Part shown: piece by piece, positions 33,797 to 43,100 of the stretch
Layout: every line of letters begins with the position of its first letter
Position numbering within the stretch: position 1 is the stretch's first letter
Assembly (NCBI GenBank): GCA_020633125.1
Contig: JACKEH010000012.1
Location: 1 to 64,000, forward strand
DNA: 64,000 bases
Reading direction: 5' to 3'
Origin: Sandaracinus sp.
Lineage (GTDB): Bacteria; Myxococcota_A; Polyangia; Polyangiales; Houyiibacteriaceae
Position numbers and translations under genes: made by a program
The notes under the pieces: model-generated
The model's input: the letters and a program-made list of their open reading frames with translations, nothing else
What the model was told of the DNA's origin: nothing
Databases searched by the model: none

Positions 33797-34258
33797 ATGC
33801 GCCGGCTTCTCGTCCTCCTCGCCTTCGTGCTCGTACTTCCCGCCACGGCGAGCGCGCGTCGAAGCGATTCGCACACCTACCGCTACGAGCAGGTCTGGAG
33901 CGCGGCGTTGCGCCTGTTGCGCGTGGACTACGGCTTCCCGATCCGCGATCGCGACGAGGACGTCGGTTTCGTGCTCTTCGACTACCAAGGCACCGGCCGC
34001 ACGGCCGTACCGGGCAGTCTCGAGGTCGTCCGCACGCGCCAAGGGGAGCGCGACGTGGTCCGCGTGACGCTGAACATTCCCGCGATGCCCGCGTACGTGG
34101 AGCGCATGATCCTCGACAAGCTCCAGCGAAAGCTTCGCGAGGAGTTCGGTGAGCCGCTTCCTGCGCCCACGCCGCGCCCCGCCGAGGAGCCGGAAGAAGA
34201 CGACGAAGAAGAGGAGTCCGAGGACGCCGAAGCGAGCGACGAACGACGCCGCCGCTGA
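33797..34258 (+). CDS. Small secreted protein with acidic C-terminal tail
   Basis: A 153 aa predicted periplasmic protein. Seen: a signal peptide (about 1-20, LLVLLAFVLVLPATASA), a compact middle domain (RYEQVWSAALRLLRVDYGF to VERMILDKLQRKL), and a long Glu/Asp-rich tail from about residue 115 ending in DERRRR. ATG 33797 opens the signal peptide. It is followed by a strong terminator, and the upstream neighbour is the flippase-like gene. No family recognised; the conserved-looking middle domain suggests a real protein. Confidence 0.72.
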   Translation: MRRLLVLLAFVLVLPATASARRSDSHTYRYEQVWSAALRLLRVDYGFPIRDRDEDVGFVLFDYQGTGRTAVPGSLEVVRTRQGERDVVRVTLNIPAMPAYVERMILDKLQRKLREEFGEPLPAPTPRPAEEPEEDDEEEESEDAEASDERRRR

Positions 34259-34283
34259 GCGCGCCAACCTCCACCGTCGAAAA

Positions 34284-34319
34284 CAGAAAGGGCCTCACGT
34301 TGACGTGGGGCCCTTTCTG
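34284..34319. terminator. Symmetric terminator hairpin before lysC
   Basis: The 17-bp stem CAGAAAGGGCCTCACGT / ACGTGGGGCCCTTTCTG with one wobble has a minimal loop and runs of A and T at its base, so it could stop transcription from either side. It lies 18 nt upstream of the lysC start. Confidence 0.75.
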
Positions 34320-34336
34320 CGTAACCTCACGCCGCC

Positions 34337-35557
34337 GTGGCCCTCTACGTCCAGAAGTTCGGTGGCACCAGCGTCGGCTCGATCGACCGCATTCAGAACG
34401 TCGCACGCCGGGTCGCGAAGACTCGCGAGCAAGGCCACGACGTCATCGTCGTCGTCAGCGCGATGTCCGGCGAGACCGACCGTCTCCTCGGCCTCGGCCG
34501 CAACCTCAGTGGCCGTCCCGCCGAGCGCGAGATGGACGTGCTCGTGGCCAGCGGCGAGCAAGTCAGCGCCGCGCTGACCTGCATCGCCCTCAACGAGATG
34601 GGCGTGAAGGCGATCAGCCTTCTCGGCCATCAGGCGCGCATCGAGACGGACAACGTGTTCACGAAGGCGCGTATCACGCGCGTCGACGACCAGCGCGTGC
34701 GCAAGGCGCTGGCCGACGGTTGCGTCGTCGTGGTCGCGGGCTTTCAAGGCATGGACTCCGAGGGAAACATCACGACCCTCGGCCGCGGCGGTAGCGACAC
34801 CTCGGCGGTGGCCATCGCCGCCGCGACCCGCGCCGACGTCTGCGAGATTTACACGGACGTCGAGGGCGTCTTCACGGCCGACCCGAACGTCTGCCCGAGC
34901 GCGCGAAAGGTCGATCGCATCTGTTACGAAGAGATGCTCGAGCTCGCGGCCCTCGGGGCGAAGGTGCTGCAGATCCGCTCCGTGGAGCTCGCGATGAAGT
35001 ACGCGGTGCCCATCCACGTGCGGTCCACGTTCTCCGATGCGGAGGGAACCATGGTGACGGGTGAGGACGAAGCGCTCGAGTCGGTGGTCGTCGCCGGCGT
35101 GACCTCGGACAAGAAGGCCGCGAAGGTCACGGTCCGCAACGTGCCGGACCAGCCGGGCGTCTGCGCCGGGATCTTCGAGCCGTTGGCCGAGGCGAACGTC
35201 ACGGTCGACATGATCATTCAGAACGTCGCGACCGACGGCACGACGGACCTGACCTTCACGGTCTCGCGCGACGACCTGACGCGCATGCGCGACATCGCCG
35301 ACGACCTCGTCAAGCGCATCGGGGCGAGCGACGTGACCATCGACGACGACGTCGTGAAGGTCAGCATCGTCGGCCTCGGCATGCGCAGCCATGCGGGCGT
35401 CGCCGCGAAGATGTTCCGCCTCCTCGCCGACGAGGGCATCAACATCGAGGCGATCAGCACCAGCGAGATCAAGACGAGCTGTCTGATTCGCGCGAAGTAC
35501 GCCGAGCTCGCCGTGCGTGTGCTTCACGACGGCTTCGGGCTCGGCCTCGCGCGCTGA
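34337..35557 (+). CDS. lysC: Aspartate kinase
   Basis: A 406 aa enzyme that phosphorylates aspartate, the first step to lysine, threonine, methionine and diaminopimelate. Seen: N-terminal KFGGTSVG, the GEQVSAALT and FQGMDSEGNITTLGRGGSDTS substrate loops, the EIYTDVEGVFTADP signature, and two C-terminal ACT domains (from about residue 265) for feedback control by amino acids, with VGLGMRSHAGVAAKMF and INIEAISTSEIKTSCLI. GTG start at 34337 fits the family N-terminus. Monocistronic, with terminators on both sides. Confidence 0.96.
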   Translation: MALYVQKFGGTSVGSIDRIQNVARRVAKTREQGHDVIVVVSAMSGETDRLLGLGRNLSGRPAEREMDVLVASGEQVSAALTCIALNEMGVKAISLLGHQARIETDNVFTKARITRVDDQRVRKALADGCVVVVAGFQGMDSEGNITTLGRGGSDTSAVAIAAATRADVCEIYTDVEGVFTADPNVCPSARKVDRICYEEMLELAALGAKVLQIRSVELAMKYAVPIHVRSTFSDAEGTMVTGEDEALESVVVAGVTSDKKAAKVTVRNVPDQPGVCAGIFEPLAEANVTVDMIIQNVATDGTTDLTFTVSRDDLTRMRDIADDLVKRIGASDVTIDDDVVKVSIVGLGMRSHAGVAAKMFRLLADEGINIEAISTSEIKTSCLIRAKYAELAVRVLHDGFGLGLAR

Positions 35558-35575
35558 GCGCCATCGCGCGAAGTC

Positions 35576-35610
35576 AAACGCCGCGCGGGTTCTCGCGCGG
35601 CGTTTGTCTT
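35576..35610 (+). terminator. Terminator after lysC
   Basis: A perfect 12-bp stem AAACGCCGCGCG / CGCGCGGCGTTT with a GGTTCT loop, followed by GTCTT. The palindromic tandem array begins about 45 nt later. Confidence 0.75.
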
Positions 35611-35655
35611 GGCGGCGGCGTGCTCGCCACCCTTGGTCGGTTGATTCATCGAGAA

Positions 35656-36041
35656 CTCGAAGGTTCGAGATCCGGATGGGTCGAGCCCCCGAGAACCTCG
35701 AACTTTCGAGATCGGGATGGGTCGACCCACCGGAAAACTCGAACTTTCGAGATCGGGATGGGTCGAGCCACCGAAAAACTCGAACTTTCGAGATCGGGAT
35801 GGGTCGACCCATCGAAAACTCGAACTTTCGAGATCGGGATGGGTCGAGCCATCGAAAACTCGAACTTTCGAGATCGGGATGGGTCGAGCCATCGAAAACT
35901 CGAACTTTCGAGATCGGGATGGGTCGAGCCATCGAAAACTCGAACTTTCGAGATCGGGATGGGTCGACCCATCGAAAACTCGAACTTTCGAGATCGGGAT
36001 GGGTCGAGCCATCGAAAACTCGAACTTTCGAGATCGGGATA
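35656..36041. repeat. Ten-copy 40/41-bp palindromic tandem array
   Basis: The units begin at 35656, 35697, 35738, 35779, 35819, 35859, 35899, 35939, 35979 and 36019; the first three spacings are 41 bp, the first fourth-unit spacing 40 and the rest 40. Each unit carries the palindrome CTCGAA-NN-TTCGAG (NN is CT in most, GG in the first), flanked by CCATC/GATGG arms, so a unit can fold into an imperfect hairpin. Units 2, 4 and 8 contain GGGTCGACCC where others have GGGTCGAGCC. It lies between convergent lysC and the glycosyltransferase pseudogene. No gene or CRISPR-like unique spacers are present. Confidence 0.95.
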
Positions 36042-36088
36042 CTGGGCTTTTGAGCCCACGAGCGTGTCCCCGCACCTGGTGCGGTGCG

Positions 36089-37301
36089 TCAGCGAACGCG
36101 AGGAGCCACGTCCGCCACGGCCGAGGGCTCGTCGATCGGCACCAGCTGCGTGTTCTTCCCGAAACGGAGGCGACGACCTCGCCACACCACCGTGCGGCTG
36201 AAGATCGCGTTCACCCAAAGCGGGAAGAGCGCGAGGTCCTTGAGGGTGCCGAGCCACGCGTAGCGAAGCGGCATGGGCTCGCGCACGAGACGAATCGCGA
36301 CGTGATCGAGCACGGCCTTGGTCACGACCATGCCGACGGCCACCGTCGACAAGAAAGGATCGAAGCCGCTCGCCAGAATCGCCAACGCGGAGAGGGCGAC
36401 CGGGTTCGAGCCGAGGTCCGCGACGAAACCGGGAAGGTGCAGCGTGATGCGCATCTTCAGCCAGCGGCTGTGCCGCGCGAAGAAGCGGTCAGGTCCACAC
36501 GACACGTTCACGTTGTGGACGGGCGTCGGGCTGAGCAGGACCGTCTTGCCGAGCGCCTTGTAGCGCTCGCCGAGCACGAAATCCTCGCAGAGCACGTCGC
36601 GCACGCTGGCGAGCCCACCGAGGTCACGCTCCAGCTCGCTCTTTCGGAGCAGCATCGACTTCCCACAGACGCAGGTGATGTTCGCGGCCTCGAGGGCGAG
36701 ACACATCGCCGGCGCGATGAACCCCGAGAGCTGGAAGTTCTCGAGCGCCGCGCCCCACGAGCGTTCGCCCACACCCACCACCACGCTCGTGAGCACGGAA
36801 GCATCGGCGGCGACGAATTCGCCCACGATCTTGCGCAGATAGTCCGGCGGAACGCGAACGTTGCCGTCGCTCTGGTGCACCAAATCGTGCTTGGCGGCCG
36901 CCACCGCGGAGACGAGGTTCGCGACCTTCGGGTTGAGCCCGAACGCCTCGTCGCTCCGCACGAAGCGCGCCGAGACCTCGGGGTGTCGGGCGGCGACCGC
37001 CCGCGCCACCACCAGCGCTTCGTCGTCGGGGTCGCTGGTCGCGAAGACGATCTCGAAGGGCGCCGGGTAGTCCTGACGGAAGAAACTCTCGAGGTTCGCC
37101 TTCGAGCTCGTCCTCGAGCCCCTTCAGCGGCTTCACCATCGACACCGGCGGCAGGGTCTCACTCGCGCGGGCGGGACGGCGTCGGGTGTGTCGCCACGTG
37201 GCGGCGATGCCCACCGCGAAGAGCACGAGCGCGATCGCCGCGACCGCGAGAAATCCCCACGCGAGGTACGTGAGGAACGTCGAGGTGGTCCAAGCGATCA
37301 T
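36089..37301 (-). pseudogene. Frameshifted GT21 (ceramide glucosyltransferase/HpnI-like) glycosyltransferase
   Basis: Two adjoining frames encode one glycosyltransferase. The 5-prime part (37301 to about 37100) gives the N-terminal membrane helix and VSMVKPLKGLEDELE; the homology then continues in another frame as a conserved catalytic domain with SDGNVRVP (D1/D2), EDFVLGERY (D3) and RHSRW (Q/RxxRW motif), then C-terminal membrane helices. The break sits where GAAGGCGAAC would read in frame as GAAGCGAAC, so a single extra G near 37099-37100 explains it. Either the gene is inactivated, or the assembly has an error. The family adds a sugar to a ceramide or hopanoid-type lipid at the membrane. 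Confidence 0.7.
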
Positions 37302-37377
37302 GAGCGGCCGGAACATGTCACACGGCGGCCCACGCGCCAAACCCCCGACCACCCGGCGTGCTCCATGCGACGTGGGC

Positions 37378-38124
37378 TCACATGCAGGCTTGCAGGCAGA
37401 TGCGGTGCTCCATCCGGCACGCCTCGAGCCCGTCCATGCCACGCCCCTCGGCACGATCGACGCAAGCGGCCCAGCGGGGCTCGCACACGGGAGTGCAGGG
37501 ATGGGTCGGGCTGCTCCCACGCGGCGAAAGCGGGCGGGGGCGCGGCGGTCTGTGGGCGGGATCGCGTGCCGGTCGCGCCGCTTCGACACGCGCGACGCCC
37601 GCGATGGCCGGGGGCGAACCCGCTTCGTCACCCGCTGGGCTCGCAGCGCCCTCGGCGGCCACGGGCGCTGCGGCCGCGCCATCAGAAGTCGCGCCATCAG
37701 AAGTCGCGCCATCGGAAGTCGCGCCATCGGGAGTCGCGCCATCGGGAGTCGCGCCATCGGAAGTCGCGTCATCGGAAGTCGCGTCATCGGAGGCGCCGGA
37801 GGTTGCTTCCGGGGCCGCCTCCAACGCGAGAAACGTCGCGCTGAACGCTGGCGTCACGTCCGGAAGTGGATCGGGCGCGGCGCCGTCTTCCAAGCCGGCG
37901 AGCCTTCGGCGCGCGTGAAGCACGCGTTCGGGCGGCATGCCCTCGCGGTAGTGCTCGAGCCATGCCGTCCAACACTCGATTCGCTCGTCGTTCGAGCGCT
38001 CCGGGTCGAGATCGGCCGCATGGCAGTGCTCGTAATACGCCTCGCTCTGGTGCAGCATGCGTGGGCTCGCGCCGCACCCAGCGACCCACGCGAGAACGAG
38101 CATGGCTGCCCGACGAAGCGACAT
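37378..38124 (-). CDS. Predicted lipoprotein with TSDGA pentapeptide repeats
   Basis: A 248 aa predicted lipoprotein: the signal peptide ends in lipobox WVAGC (Cys17). An N-terminal domain (about 18-85) has Cys residues and the EHCHAADLDPERSND segment; a low-complexity middle has about eight 15-bp/5-aa repeats of the type S-D-G-A-T; the C-terminus has a Pro/Arg-rich linker and four to five clustered cysteines (CTPVCEPRWAACVDR, CRMEHRICLQACM). Function unknown. The start overlaps the divergent MGMT gene by about 23 nt. Confidence 0.7.
   Translation of the reverse strand: MSLRRAAMLVLAWVAGCGASPRMLHQSEAYYEHCHAADLDPERSNDERIECWTAWLEHYREGMPPERVLHARRRLAGLEDGAAPDPLPDVTPAFSATFLALEAAPEATSGASDDATSDDATSDGATPDGATPDGATSDGATSDGATSDGAAAAPVAAEGAASPAGDEAGSPPAIAGVARVEAARPARDPAHRPPRPRPLSPRGSSPTHPCTPVCEPRWAACVDRAEGRGMDGLEACRMEHRICLQACM
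37677..37795. repeat. 15-bp in-frame tandem repeat inside the 37378-38124 lipoprotein
   Basis: About seven to eight units of ATCGGAAGTCGCGCC type (plus-strand reading) encode S-D-G-A-T pentapeptides on the minus strand. Variants alternate A/G at two positions. Being a multiple of three, gains or losses stay in frame. Confidence 0.85.
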
Positions 38125-38659
38125 CGCCTCACAGCGTATCACGGACACGCTCGCGCAAGCGCGGGTGGAGCTTCCGGAGCCGGTGGGGGCGGTGTGGATC
38201 GCGTGGAGCGCCCAGGGTCTGGTGACCCTGCGTTGGGACGAGCAGGGGCCCTTGGAGGGTGTGAAGAAGGCCCGCCCACCTGGCGAGTGGACCCAGGCCC
38301 TGCGCGCGTACGCCCGAGGGAAGGGCGTGGATCCTGCGAAGGAGATTCCCGTCGAGCTCCGGGGCACGGCGTTTCAGAAGGCAGCCTGGCTTGCCTTGCG
38401 TGCGGTGCCGCGAGGACGCGTTCGAACCTACGCGGGCATCGCGTCGGACCTCGGCAAGCCACGTGCGATGCGGGCGGTGGGCGCCGCGAACGGTGCGAAC
38501 CCGATTCCGATCGTGGTCCCGTGTCATCGCATCGTCGGCGCGGGGCTCACGCTCGGTGGGTACAGCGGTGGGCTCGACCGCAAGCGCGGTTTGCTCCAGC
38601 TCGAGGGCGTGAAGCTGGACAAGGACCACCTGCTCCCCGGCCAGCTCGCGCTCTTCTGA
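38102..38659 (+). CDS. Methylated-DNA-protein cysteine methyltransferase (MGMT/Ogt)
   Basis: A 185 aa suicide repair protein that transfers alkyl groups from O6-alkylguanine to its own cysteine. The active site is PCHR (Cys141) in IPIVVPCHRIVG; the DNA-binding HTH AFQKAAWLALRAVPRGRVRTY and the AVGAANGANP arginine-finger-type loop are in the expected order. The first 90 residues form the usual less-conserved N-terminal domain. ATG 38102 overlaps the start region of the divergent lipoprotein; a later GTG near 38165 is possible. It is not next to ada or alkA. Confidence 0.92.
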   Translation: MAARRSDIASQRITDTLAQARVELPEPVGAVWIAWSAQGLVTLRWDEQGPLEGVKKARPPGEWTQALRAYARGKGVDPAKEIPVELRGTAFQKAAWLALRAVPRGRVRTYAGIASDLGKPRAMRAVGAANGANPIPIVVPCHRIVGAGLTLGGYSGGLDRKRGLLQLEGVKLDKDHLLPGQLALF

Positions 38660-38710
38660 CGCTACGGGCCGCCTGGAGATGGGGCTTCGTTTCAGGCTCC
38701 AGAGGCTGGC

Positions 38711-39148
38711 TCACTCCGCGAGGGCGAGCGGGCACAGGTCGGGCCCCGCGACGAGGCCGAAGGGCGCCCGGTCTTGAAGATCGCGGGCCGATATGCCGGG
38801 CGCGACCATACGGACGCGCCACCTCGGCAGCGGCTCCGCGTCGAAGGTGAGCATCGCGGTGGGGCAGTAGATCCGTTCGAGTCGGGCGCCCTCGAGCACG
38901 CCTTCGTCGAACTCGAGCGTGTCGAGACACACGCCCCAAACGCGGGTTGCTTCCGTCAGGTCCATGGGCAGCGGTTCGACGGTGTGCCCACCGGCGTCGA
39001 CACGAACGATGGGAACGATCACCAAGGTTGGCGCTTCCGAGCGCGGCCCGTCGGGTCGAAGGCTCTCGGCCACCCAGAGGGCTTCCGAATCCGAGAGCGA
39101 CGCTCGCGCGTCGTCGAGCGCGAGGCGAAGCAAGAGAGCCTGTTCCAT
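38711..39148 (-). CDS. Conserved-looking protein of unknown function
   Basis: A 145 aa cytoplasmic protein (no signal peptide or membrane helix). The middle is rich in short strands and turns (TLVIVPIVRVDAGGHTVEPL, VWGVCLDTLEFDEG, RWRVRMVAPGISARDL). It is preceded on the same strand by the LuxR-type regulator gene, separated by a hairpin. No family recognised; codon pattern (strong G/C at third positions) looks normal, so it is probably a real gene. ATG 39148 is chosen over 39184 because the extra N-terminus has no helix or signal. Confidence 0.55.
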   Translation of the reverse strand: MEQALLLRLALDDARASLSDSEALWVAESLRPDGPRSEAPTLVIVPIVRVDAGGHTVEPLPMDLTEATRVWGVCLDTLEFDEGVLEGARLERIYCPTAMLTFDAEPLPRWRVRMVAPGISARDLQDRAPFGLVAGPDLCPLALAE

Positions 39149-39183
39149 CGCGCCGAGTAAGGCGTGCGCGCGACCGGGAGGCA

Positions 39184-39213
39184 AGCGCTCCCGAGCGGGA
39201 CCTCGGGAGCGCT
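39184..39213 (-). terminator. Strong hairpin after the LuxR-type regulator
   Basis: A perfect 12-bp stem AGCGCTCCCGAG / CTCGGGAGCGCT with a 6-nt loop. No U-tract follows, so intrinsic termination is uncertain; it may act as a transcript-end stabiliser. Confidence 0.5.
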
Positions 39214-39218
39214 GGTGA

Positions 39219-39863
39219 TCAGGCTGCGTCGCGCGAGCGGAACGCGTCGCGCCAGACGTCGAGCGCGACCTGCTCGATCGAGCGCTCGCACTTTCGCTGC
39301 AGCGACTCGACGTGCTTGCGGTGCGTGTGCGGCGAGACTCCGAGCGCCTCGGCGGCGGTGCGCCGACAGGCGATCTCGATCGCGGTCGCGAGCACGTCCA
39401 GCTCGGTGCTCGTCAGGCCGTGCTCGGCGCCGGCGCGGACGAGCGCCCAGGCGACCTGCTCGTCCTGCACTTCGCGGCGGACGATTCGAAAGCTTCGCGG
39501 CGAGGCGACCTCGACGGGCGCGCCGAGCAGGTGCGAGACGCGGAGTCGAAGCGTCGCGAGGTCCGTCACCGGGAGGTGCTCGATGCCCTCGACGAGCTTG
39601 CGCGGGGGGAGCCCGCCGGGGCTGCTGCGGTGGTGGATGACGAGGAGGTGGGCCTCCTCCTTCTGCGCTTGCTGCCACTCGCGAAGAGCTCCGAGGTCGC
39701 GTTGCCGCACGTCCGCGTCGATCAGGACGACGCGGGGGCTGCGCTGGAGAGCCCCCGTGGCGCGTGGGGCGTCACGGCGAATCTCCAGCGAGACGTGCGG
39801 GAGCGCGTTCTGAAGGGCGGCTCCGAGGGGGGCATAAGGGGTGATGGCAACGGCGTGGGTCAA
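39219..39863 (-). CDS. LuxR-type HTH regulator with degenerate receiver-like N-terminus
   Basis: A 214 aa transcription factor. The N-terminal ~115 residues look like a receiver fold (strand-helix order and VVLIDADVRQRDLGAL at the phospho-site position), but the pattern of conserved Asp residues is not that of a normal phosphorylatable receiver. The C-terminus (about 150-200) is a LuxR/NarL-like HTH: HGLTSTELDVLATAI, AEALGVSPHTHRKHVESL. A role in phosphorylation-independent control is inferred. The gene is transcribed away from the Cys-rich lipoprotein gene, with a 266-bp gap that could be co-regulated. Confidence 0.8.
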   Translation of the reverse strand: MTHAVAITPYAPLGAALQNALPHVSLEIRRDAPRATGALQRSPRVVLIDADVRQRDLGALREWQQAQKEEAHLLVIHHRSSPGGLPPRKLVEGIEHLPVTDLATLRLRVSHLLGAPVEVASPRSFRIVRREVQDEQVAWALVRAGAEHGLTSTELDVLATAIEIACRRTAAEALGVSPHTHRKHVESLQRKCERSIEQVALDVWRDAFRSRDAA

Positions 39864-40129
39864 GGGGTCCTCCCGCGGGCTTTCCGCCCAGCGATGGACC
39901 CGTTTCGGCAGGTGGTTTCCTCAGTTGCTCGGGGGCGTGTCTTTTTTTGGGGGGGCGCGCCGAGGACGTGTTCGTGGTGGCCGTCAGGGGATTGAGCCAC
40001 CGAACGGTGTCCGCGGGCGCGGAAGTGTGAGAGAGTTTCATCGGGCTTGGGTTGGCGCGGTTCGTCGCGTCGTTCGTGCGTTCTCGTCACCGGAGGGGTC
40101 CGGTGCCGAGCGGACAGGGGTGAAAAATC

Positions 40130-43100
40130 ATGCGGTACGCGTGGGTCGGGGCCCTGTGCCTCGTGGGCGTGGCGTGCGGAAAGGGCGGCGGAGGTCGTCC
40201 AGGCACGTTGGACGGTTCCGTGTCGGATTCGGGGAGCCGCGACGCGGAGACTCGCGACGTCGTCGTCGAACCGCGCGACGCCGGTACCGACGGTGGACCC
40301 GGTGACCTCGTGCCGCTCTGCGGCTCCTGCTCGGTCGACGCGCAATGCGGCATCGTCGGGCGCTGCGGGCCTCTGAGCGACGGCGAGAACGTGTGTCTCC
40401 GCCTCTGCAACCCCGAGTTCAACGACTGTCCTCGTGGCTTCCAGTGCGCGGCGTACGCACCGCTCGACTTCGAGAACGTCTGCCTTCCGATCGGTGAGGC
40501 GTGTTGCATCGACGAGGACGCCGACGGCTACGGCGTCGGTGGCAGCTGCCTCGGGCCGGACTGCGACGACGAAGACGCTGCGCGTCACCCGGACGCCGCG
40601 GAGCTTTGCGACGGCGGCGATCAGGACTGCGACGACGCCGTCGACGAGATGTTCTCCGATTGCTCGGAGCAACGTTGCGAGGCGACGGGAGAAGGCACGT
40701 TCCAGGAGCTCGGCGCGGCGGGTTGCGAGGCGGGCGCATGCGTCGACCCCGCGCCGACCGCGTGCGGCAACTACAGCTGCATCGAGGGCGGGGAAGACGG
40801 CGACGTCTGCGGGACGGCCTGTGCCCCGGAAGGCTCCGACGACGACACCTTCTGCATCGCGGCCGCTCACTGCGACGCGGGTGCCTGCGACCCGGACTTC
40901 CCCAACGGCGACGTCTGCGACGAGGACTCCGATTGCGCGTCGGGCAACTGCGAGAACGGCTTCTGCTGTGGCGCGGGCCAGACCTGCTGCAACGTGGACT
41001 CCGATTGCCCCGGCTTCCCCGGCGTGGGCGTGGTCTGCGGCGAGCCCGAGCGCTGCCAAGGCACGCGCGGGACGATTCAATGCAACGAGACGCTCTTCGC
41101 GTGCGAGACGATGTCGGGGGTCCCGGACGACTCGGCGTGCGACGGCTCGGTCGTGGCGGACGAGTGCGGGACCTTCCGCGACGTGTCCTGCAGCGGCGCG
41201 AGCGATCAGATGGCGCCGCGATGCCCGAGCACGTGCTCGAGCGACGGGGATTGCGACGACAACGCGCACTGCGACGTGAGCTTCTGTTTCCCGGATCTCC
41301 CGGACGGCGAGGCCTGCGACGAGCCGAGCGATTGCGCGTCCGGCTACTGCGCCAACGGCTTCTGCTGTGCGTCGGGCGATTGCTGCCGGACGGCGGTGGA
41401 TTGTCCGGGTCGCTACGGCAGCCCCGCCACCTGCGACGACACACGCGCGTGTCAGGGCACCCGTGACGCGGCGGTGTGCATCGACAACCAATGTCGCACC
41501 CAAGAGAACGTGCCGGACGACAGCGCGTGCACGACGGGCGTGGTCGCCGACACGTGTGGCCTCTACCCGACGATTCGATGCTCGGGGGCGCTCGACCAGC
41601 GCGCGCCGATGTGCGCGGACTCGTGCACGGGCGACGGCGAGTGCGACGAGAACGCGCACTGCGACGGCGGCACCTGCATGCCGGACCAACCGAACGGCAG
41701 CGCCTGCGACGAAGCGAGCGATTGCCAGAGCAACTACTGCGGCAACGGGTTCTGTTGCGCGGGCGGTGATTGTTGCTCGCGAAGCAGCGACTGTCCGAGC
41801 GGCGCCTGGGGACGTCCGAGCGAGTGTCTCGCGGGGACGAGCTGCCAGGGCACGCGGCGTGATCCGGTCTGCAACCTGACGTCGTACCAATGTCAGGTCG
41901 GTGATCCGACCGACGACGACTCGGGCTGCAACGGCATCGTCTCCAACGACTGCGGCCTCTATCCGTCGGTGAGCTGCACCACGATGATGGATCAGCCGTC
42001 GAACCAGGCGGGTCGTTGCGCGACCTCGTGCACGATGGACGGGAACTGTGACTCGGGCGCGTTCTGCAACGCGATGATGAGCTGCCGGTCCGAAGGGCGG
42101 CCGGGCGATGCGTGTACCGCGTCGAACCAATGCATGGCCGGCCTGAGCTGTGTCGATGGGGTGTGCTGCACGTCGTCCTGCACCGGGACCTGCGTCGCGT
42201 GCAACGTGCCGGGCAGCGAGGGAACCTGCTCGCCGGTGCCGAACAACCAGGACCCGGCCAACGAGTGCGGCGGGCTCGATTGCTCGAGCTACTTCGCCGG
42301 CTTCACGGGCTCGACCTGCTACGAGCGTGCGGACGCGCCTTCGAGCGCGGTGAGCTGCAACGGCGCCGGTGCGTGTCAGCAGCCGGCGGACGTGTGCCCC
42401 TCGCAGCCGCGGGGCGACGCACGTGTGACCTGCAACGCGAGCTGCCAGAGCCCGAACGGCTCGAGCTGCACGGGAACGGCACCTCCGGTTTGCAACAACC
42501 TGAACCCGGGCAACCAGACGTGCGGGCAGGGGCTCTGCCAACGCACGGTTCCGCTCTGCGTCAGCGGCGCGCCGAACACCTGCACGCCGGGCACGCCGAC
42601 GGCCGAGGTCTGCAACGGGCTCGACGACAACTGCGACGGTTCGTACGACAACGGGCTGCCGGGCGACGGCTACGAGCCGAACAACAGCTGCGGCGAGGTG
42701 CGTGCGTTGCCGGAGGTCCTGACGGACGGGAGCTCCGAGGAACGCAACGAGACCGTGACCGGCAGCGTCTACTACACCGGCGACACGGACTTCTATCGCA
42801 TCTACGTGCGTGAGGCGGGCGGCGCGGACTGCGTGACCACCTGCTTCGACAACGAGCGTAGTCAGCTCACCATTCGTCTCGTCGCTCCGACGGGGGTCGG
42901 GTCGTACGAGATGTGCGTCGCCTCCGTGGATTGTCCGAGCTCGTGGGGGACCTGCGTGACGGTGCCGGGCGGAGAGAACCGCCAGCTCGTCGTGCGGGGC
43001 CGGTCGCGTTGCTGCAGCGGGATCTTCTGCAACTCGAACAACTCGGAGAACTTCTACGTGCGTGTTCGAGGCGTGGGCAGCCCGACCTGGTCGTGCCAGC

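Noticed and set aside
31238..34267. A 1009-codon minus-strand frame opposite the polyA polymerase, PHP and flippase-like genes
   Set aside because: Three well-supported plus-strand genes occupy it; composition is of shadow type.
35656..36041. A CRISPR array
   Set aside because: Repeats are directly adjacent with no unique spacers between them, and no cas genes are present.
35517..36201. Proteins encoded across the 40-bp array on both strands
   Set aside because: The unit length is not a multiple of three and all frames read the repeat; no start signals or codon bias support translation.
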